Assembly: GCA_007135955.1 (NCBI GenBank)
Contig: SLHW01000006.1
Span: 1-16,117 of the forward strand
Direction of reading: 5' to 3'
Source: Candidatus Saccharimonadota bacterium
Lineage (GTDB): Bacteria; Patescibacteriota; Saccharimonadia; Saccharimonadales; SLHW01
Length of the DNA: 16,117 nucleotides
Each line of letters opens with the position of its first letter. Positions within the stretch are counted from its first letter, which is position 1. The notes beneath the pieces are model-generated. The model saw only the letters and a list, made by a program, of their open reading frames with translations, was not told where the DNA came from and did not search any database. Below are positions 13,132 through 16,117 of the stretch, one piece after another. Both the position numbers and the translations under genes were made by a program.

Positions 13132-14024
13132 TACTCTTGCTCCTCGACTGTTACTTCTTCTAGGTAACAGACGTTTTCATTGAACTTTTCGATTCCGAAT
13201 TCGCTGCAACGCAGACTGTCACGGATGCCAATCGGCTGACATAGTTTGTTGGTTCGCTCCTTGGATTCTGAGAATTCAATTATTAAGCATTGGCTGGGGT
13301 TATTTCGGCTTGCTTGCTCAATAATAAAATTATCGGGACGTTCTACTTTTCTTTGTTGGTATGTCTGGTCATCGTGGTTTATTTCGTAAACAAATAGCTG
13401 CAATTTACCCGATGAACCGTCTGGACAACGCAATCCATCAGATAGCTCAAGCCAGCTTTGGCGGCTTGACTGGACATAACGTTGCAAAAATTCGGTTGTC
13501 ATATTGCCTTGCGGATCGCCATCTTGCCACTGAGCTGGCATTAACCAGTCTGCCTCGTTACTACTTAGCGGCAAGACCATATTGTCGGACTGGATACTGC
13601 CGCCAGTTGCTTGAAAAAAAGCGCCTAAAGACGCATCAGCAGACTCAGTAAGTACATAGCCAGAGCGAGTTAGCTGTTTGTCGACAGAGCGATAATAAAA
13701 AGAACTGTCACCGAGTTTGTTAATCAGGCCGTGACGTCGGCTTAGCGGACTAATCTCAGTACCACATACCCAAAACTCTATATTGGCCTGACGATGTTGA
13801 CGGCCAAGTGACACTGATTGTGAATGAAGTACGACTGTAGCTATAGCAATGACAGTAAGTATTACAAAGCTGAGTGATGAAATAGCATAGAAGTATATTG
13901 GTCGCACAGAATGACGATGCAGCCAAACATATAGCAGTATAACAATCAGCAGTGCGACACCAATGAGTAAAACATCTCGAATTGTTGCGGAAATATTTAC
14001 GTCGAGGCTACTTGCTAGATGCAT
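13131..14024 (-). CDS. Unrecognised membrane-anchored protein with six-cysteine external domain
   Basis: The 297-residue protein has two membrane helices near the N-terminus (about 17-36 and 43-66) separated by a short basic loop, then a 230-residue domain. By charge (HRHSVR between the helices, few positives after the second) the domain lies outside. It contains exactly six cysteines (87, 200, 246, 262, 273, 286), an even number suited to three disulfides. It also has a striking core FWVCGTEISPLSRRHGL (84-100). The C-terminus is acidic (EEVTVEEQE). GGTGG about 6 bases before the ATG may be the ribosome site. Its stop overlaps the start of the polytopic neighbour by one base. No family is recognised; a binding or envelope role at the surface is plausible. 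Confidence 0.78.
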   Translation of the reverse strand: MHLASSLDVNISATIRDVLLIGVALLIVILLYVWLHRHSVRPIYFYAISSLSFVILTVIAIATVVLHSQSVSLGRQHRQANIEFWVCGTEISPLSRRHGLINKLGDSSFYYRSVDKQLTRSGYVLTESADASLGAFFQATGGSIQSDNMVLPLSSNEADWLMPAQWQDGDPQGNMTTEFLQRYVQSSRQSWLELSDGLRCPDGSSGKLQLFVYEINHDDQTYQQRKVERPDNFIIEQASRNNPSQCLIIEFSESKERTNKLCQPIGIRDSLRCSEFGIEKFNENVCYLEEVTVEEQE

Positions 14025-14098
14025 GCTATCCCACCAGTTTTCATCTTATCTGTAGCATAGCATAAGCAGCTTGATTGTGAGTAGGGTGGTAGTCACGA

Positions 14099-14104
14099 TA
14101 TACT
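14099..14104 (+). promoter_or_regulatory. -10 box of the FtsB/DivIC-like gene
   Basis: TATACT ends 9 bases before the ATG at 14114, the same box and spacing as the ABC exporter (5753-5758). The leader would be 2-3 bases; AAGAAG in between is at best a weak ribosome site. Confidence 0.45.
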
Positions 14105-14113
14105 TAAGAAGTT

Positions 14114-14566
14114 ATGCGAATATTACCAAACAAAGCTCAACTCAAGCATATTTTTGATTTATTAAAAGACGTACGAGTTATCGGGTTGATGGCCTTTGGC
14201 GCGATAGCTGTATTGGTTAGCTGGAGTGGCGTTGGTGTTTTGCAGCAGAACTTTGTTTTACAACAACAAATCGCTCAGCTTGAGCAAGAGATTTCTATCC
14301 AGGAGCTCGAGAACCGCAACCTCGCACTCAGAAACGTGTATTACAACACTGATCAATACCTAGAGCTTCAGGCTCGACGGCAATTTGGCCTAGCTGCCCC
14401 CGGTGAAACAGTATTGTTGGTGCCAGAGCGTGTAGCCCTCGAAAATAGTGCGCCACCACTAGAGCGGGCCGCGCAAGCAACGGCTGAGCAGGAGCGATCT
14501 TTTTACCAGGAAAATATCGATGCATGGTTTGATTTTTTGTTTCGAGGCTTTCGCTCGGTTGATTGA
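14114..14566 (+). CDS. FtsB/DivIC-type septum formation initiator
   Basis: The 150-residue bitopic protein has a basic cytoplasmic N-terminus, one membrane helix (about 22-43), a coiled coil (about 45-73, LQQQIAQLEQEISIQELENRN), and then the family's characteristic short motif. That motif is YLELQARRQFGLAAPGETVLLVPE (82-105), equivalent to the 'E..AR..lg...pGE..~' box of FtsB and DivIC. These proteins join FtsL and FtsQ in the division complex and help activate septal peptidoglycan synthesis. The 45-residue Ala/Glu-rich tail after the motif is longer than in typical FtsB and is predicted to be external. It lies between an envelope-protein unit and a carboxypeptidase. Its TGA stop lies inside the TTGACA of the next tRNA promoter. 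Confidence 0.88.
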   Translation: MRILPNKAQLKHIFDLLKDVRVIGLMAFGAIAVLVSWSGVGVLQQNFVLQQQIAQLEQEISIQELENRNLALRNVYYNTDQYLELQARRQFGLAAPGETVLLVPERVALENSAPPLERAAQATAEQERSFYQENIDAWFDFLFRGFRSVD

Positions 14567-14591
14567 CATATATTTTATTTTTTGCTAGGAT
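14563..14591 (+). promoter_or_regulatory. Promoter of initiator tRNA-Met, overlapping the previous stop codon
   Basis: A perfect TTGACA (14563-14568), a 17-base spacer and TAGGAT (14586-14591) preceded by TGC (extended -10). The TGA of TTGACA is the stop codon of the FtsB-like gene. Predicted start near 14598, about 37 bases before the mature tRNA. Confidence 0.65.
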
Positions 14592-14609
14592 ACCAAACTG
14601 GTAAACGAT

Positions 14610-14629
14610 AATTTACTATCCAGTAAATT
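14610..14629 (+). other. Hairpin in the precursor leader of tRNA-fMet
   Basis: AATTTACT and AGTAAATT form a perfect 8-bp stem with an ATCC loop, ending 5 bases before the mature tRNA. An alternative pairing joins ACTGG (14597-14601) to CCAGT (14620-14624). It may aid 5' processing by RNase P or another nuclease. It is not a terminator. Confidence 0.5.
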
Positions 14630-14634
14630 GCTAG

Positions 14635-14709
14635 CGCGGGGTAGAGCAGCGGCAGCTCGTTTGGCTCATAACCAAAAGGTCGGAGGTTCGAGTCCTCCCC
14701 CCGCTACCA
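14635..14709 (+). tRNA. Initiator tRNA-Met (CAU)
   Basis: A 75-base tRNA with encoded CCA. The acceptor starts CGCGGGG against CCCCGCT, leaving C1 and U72 unpaired, the hallmark that lets formyltransferase recognise bacterial initiators. The D stem GAGC/GCTC keeps the A11-U24 pair of initiators. The anticodon stem is TTTGG/CCAAA around CTCATAA, so it has only two of the three consecutive G-C pairs usually found next to the anticodon loop. The third is T-A. The D loop is short (7 bases, AGCGGCA). T stem GGAGG/CCTCC is perfect. Confidence 0.95.
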
Positions 14710-14717
14710 AGGAAAAT

Positions 14718-14742
14718 AACTCACATTTTTGTGGGTTTTTTT
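14718..14742 (+). terminator. Intrinsic terminator of the tRNA-fMet gene
   Basis: An 8-bp stem AACTCACA / TGTGGGTT (one U-G wobble) with a TTTT loop runs into TTTTTC. It lies 9 bases after the CCA end. Confidence 0.8.
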
Positions 14743-14787
14743 CTTGTTTAGAAAACTTGTAACTAAGTAAAAGAATCTTAAAGCATG

Positions 14788-14818
14788 TTAGACAGGCTTA
14801 TTGGCTAAGTGCTACCAT
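14788..14818 (+). promoter_or_regulatory. Extended -10 promoter of the carboxypeptidase gene, leaderless geometry
   Basis: TGCTACCAT (14810-14818) is a TGn extended -10 ending 7 bases before the ATG at 14826. A -35-like TTAGAC/TAGACA lies at 14788-14794. No ribosome site precedes the start. Confidence 0.55.
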
Positions 14819-14825
14819 TCTTGTC

Positions 14826-16067
14826 ATGTACAATGCAAGACAGCAAAATGAAAAGAGAACCATTAAAAACATACTAGTGACATTAGTTGTTGCGTTACCA
14901 ATTCTCGCAGCAACAGCTGCGATTGGGTATGTTTTGTTTTTTCAGCCTCCACATCAAGTAACTTTTGAATTGGTGGAGCTGTCCCCTAGTGAACCGCAGA
15001 ACGTACAACTTAGCTGGTCAGATGATGGTCTTGCGGCGATTGGTGCAGTTGGTCATGGCTTGTTGGCTGATGATGGCAATGCCGATGAACAAGTTCCAAT
15101 CGCGAGCATCACAAAACTATTTACTGCGCTCGCTGTACTAGAACAACGCCCAATTCCAGAAGGTCAAGCTGGCGAAACCATTACCTTTGATCAAGCCGAT
15201 GAACAAAGATACGCTGATGCTATTGCAGAGAACGGATCATCATACCCAGTAAATGCTGGCGATAGTATGACGCAACGCGAAGCACTCGAAGCCCTATTAA
15301 TTCCTTCTGCTAATAATATCGCCGACAGTTTAGTGATATGGGCATTTGGCTCCGAGCAGGCGTATCTATCATTCGTCAATGAGATGATTGCTGATATGGG
15401 TCTTGAACAGACCGTTATTGCTGATGCAAGCGGCATGTCTTCGGCATCAGTAAGTACGCCGCGAGAACTGATCGTTGTAGCTGAAAAAGTGCTCAAAGAT
15501 CCAGTGCTTGCAGAAATCGTTCGGCAACCACAATTTATGATTGATCCAATGGTAGGTGCCGTATTCAATACCAATCAACTACTACAAGAACAATTTGTTG
15601 TTGGTGTTAAGACCGGCACAACCGATGAGGCCGGCGCTAACCTAATATTTGCTGCTGAATATCCACTTACTGAAGAAATCAGCGAAACTATTATCGGTGT
15701 AACTCTTGGCCAATCTCAGCGCGAAGTAAATACCACGATTTCCCGAGGCCTTTTGTTTGAGAGTTTTAATGGTTTTGGATTTATAGAAGTAGTCGAAGAA
15801 AATACTATTGTTGCTCGCTATGAAGTGCCGTGGGGTGATGATGTAGAAATTATTACCAATGGTGGCATTACTGTAGGTGGCTGGCTGGGAGGATCGTATC
15901 AGCCAGAAGTCCGTGTTGATGAATTCAGCCCACCAGTTGGCCTGAGCCAAGAGGTTGGCGCCCTAGAGGTAACATCTGGTAATCGCACCAGCAGCGTACC
16001 AATAACTACAACCGGCGTAGTCAGTGAGCCTTCTTTTTTCTGGCGATTGCTTAATATCTTTAACTAA
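14826..16067 (+). CDS. D-alanyl-D-alanine carboxypeptidase-like serine hydrolase (peptidase family S11)
   Basis: The 413-residue protein has a basic N-terminus and one membrane helix (about 16-39), then an external penicillin-binding domain. It has the three active-site motifs in order: SITK (Ser94-Lys97), SAN (161-163) and KTG (262-264), with expected spacing for PBP5-like low-molecular-weight enzymes. It removes the terminal D-Ala from peptidoglycan stem peptides and so limits crosslinking. Here the anchor is N-terminal, rather than the C-terminal amphipathic helix of E. coli PBP5. After the catalytic domain comes a beta-rich part (about 310-395). The C-terminus ends in a hydrophobic/aromatic stretch, SFFWRLLNIFN, that might touch the membrane. 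It lies downstream of the FtsB-like gene and tRNA-fMet, with its own promoter. Confidence 0.93.
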   Translation: MYNARQQNEKRTIKNILVTLVVALPILAATAAIGYVLFFQPPHQVTFELVELSPSEPQNVQLSWSDDGLAAIGAVGHGLLADDGNADEQVPIASITKLFTALAVLEQRPIPEGQAGETITFDQADEQRYADAIAENGSSYPVNAGDSMTQREALEALLIPSANNIADSLVIWAFGSEQAYLSFVNEMIADMGLEQTVIADASGMSSASVSTPRELIVVAEKVLKDPVLAEIVRQPQFMIDPMVGAVFNTNQLLQEQFVVGVKTGTTDEAGANLIFAAEYPLTEEISETIIGVTLGQSQREVNTTISRGLLFESFNGFGFIEVVEENTIVARYEVPWGDDVEIITNGGITVGGWLGGSYQPEVRVDEFSPPVGLSQEVGALEVTSGNRTSSVPITTTGVVSEPSFFWRLLNIFN

Positions 16068-16117
16068 CAACGAACACAGTTTTTAACATGCTGTAGTTTT
16101 CTGTTTGCTAGGCTATA

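Noticed and set aside
15191..15574. Minus-strand open frame of 127 codons
   Set aside because: It is the antisense shadow of the carboxypeptidase catalytic domain; the plus-strand frame carries all active-site motifs.
1..16117. Alternative genetic code (UGA recoded, as in some CPR lineages)
   Set aside because: The FtsB-like gene ends cleanly at a TGA, others end at TAA or TAG, and no gene needs in-frame TGA read-through; the standard bacterial code fits.
1..16117. CRISPR array, insertion sequence, prophage or toxin-antitoxin locus
   Set aside because: No direct-repeat array, transposase, integrase, phage protein or recognisable toxin pair was found; the MazG-like protein is the housekeeping pyrophosphohydrolase type, not a toxin partner.

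Overview
The window looks like a compact piece of a small-genome, host-associated bacterium of the Candidate Phyla Radiation, most likely a Candidatus Saccharibacteria (TM7) relative. This is an inference. It rests on short intergenic gaps, a moderate to low GC content, several short membrane-anchored proteins without a named family, a 66-residue orphan protein of a type I associate with Saccharibacteria, and standard-code stops (TAA, TAG and TGA all end genes). No mobile element, CRISPR array or phage gene is visible.

Layout. (1) 1-415, minus: 5' part of an MscS mechanosensitive channel, cut by the window edge. (2) 489-1402, plus: tsaC-type threonylcarbamoyl-AMP synthase overlapping a MazG-like NTP pyrophosphohydrolase. 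(3) 1399-2679, minus: a MurC/Mpl-type Mur ligase, divergent from (4) 2719-4536, plus: an MFS transporter and a two-helix membrane protein, closed by a bidirectional terminator. (5) 4587-5276, minus: a single-pass protein with a disordered N-terminus. (6) 5478-5678, plus: a 66-residue protein with its own promoter and terminator. (7) 5768-7638, plus: a two-gene ABC exporter. (8) 7774-10242, plus: two unrecognised soluble proteins and a tRNA-dihydrouridine synthase. (9) 10251-11144, minus: a membrane-anchored esterase. (10) 11224-11299: an elongator-type tRNA with CAU anticodon. (11) 11515-14024, minus: a UppP/BacA-like phosphatase and, upstream of it, a two-gene unit of a six-cysteine membrane-anchored protein and a polytopic protein. 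(12) 14114-16067, plus: an FtsB/DivIC-like division protein, initiator tRNA-Met, and an S11-family D,D-carboxypeptidase.

Functionally the window is rich in cell-envelope genes: peptidoglycan precursor ligation, lipid-carrier recycling, septum formation, peptidoglycan trimming, osmotic safety valve, export. Mixed in is tRNA biology (TsaC, Dus, two CAU tRNAs).

The clearest signal not captured by gene calls is a repeated promoter-to-start geometry. At about eight genes a -10 box, often preceded by TGn, ends 6-9 bases before the ATG and no convincing Shine-Dalgarno site is present. This suggests leaderless or near-leaderless mRNAs. Other genes in the same window carry a good AGGAG-type site, so two modes of translation initiation seem to coexist. 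I see no obvious complete new defence or mobile system; the best candidate unknowns are the gene pair at 7774-9226 and the membrane pair at 12502-14024.
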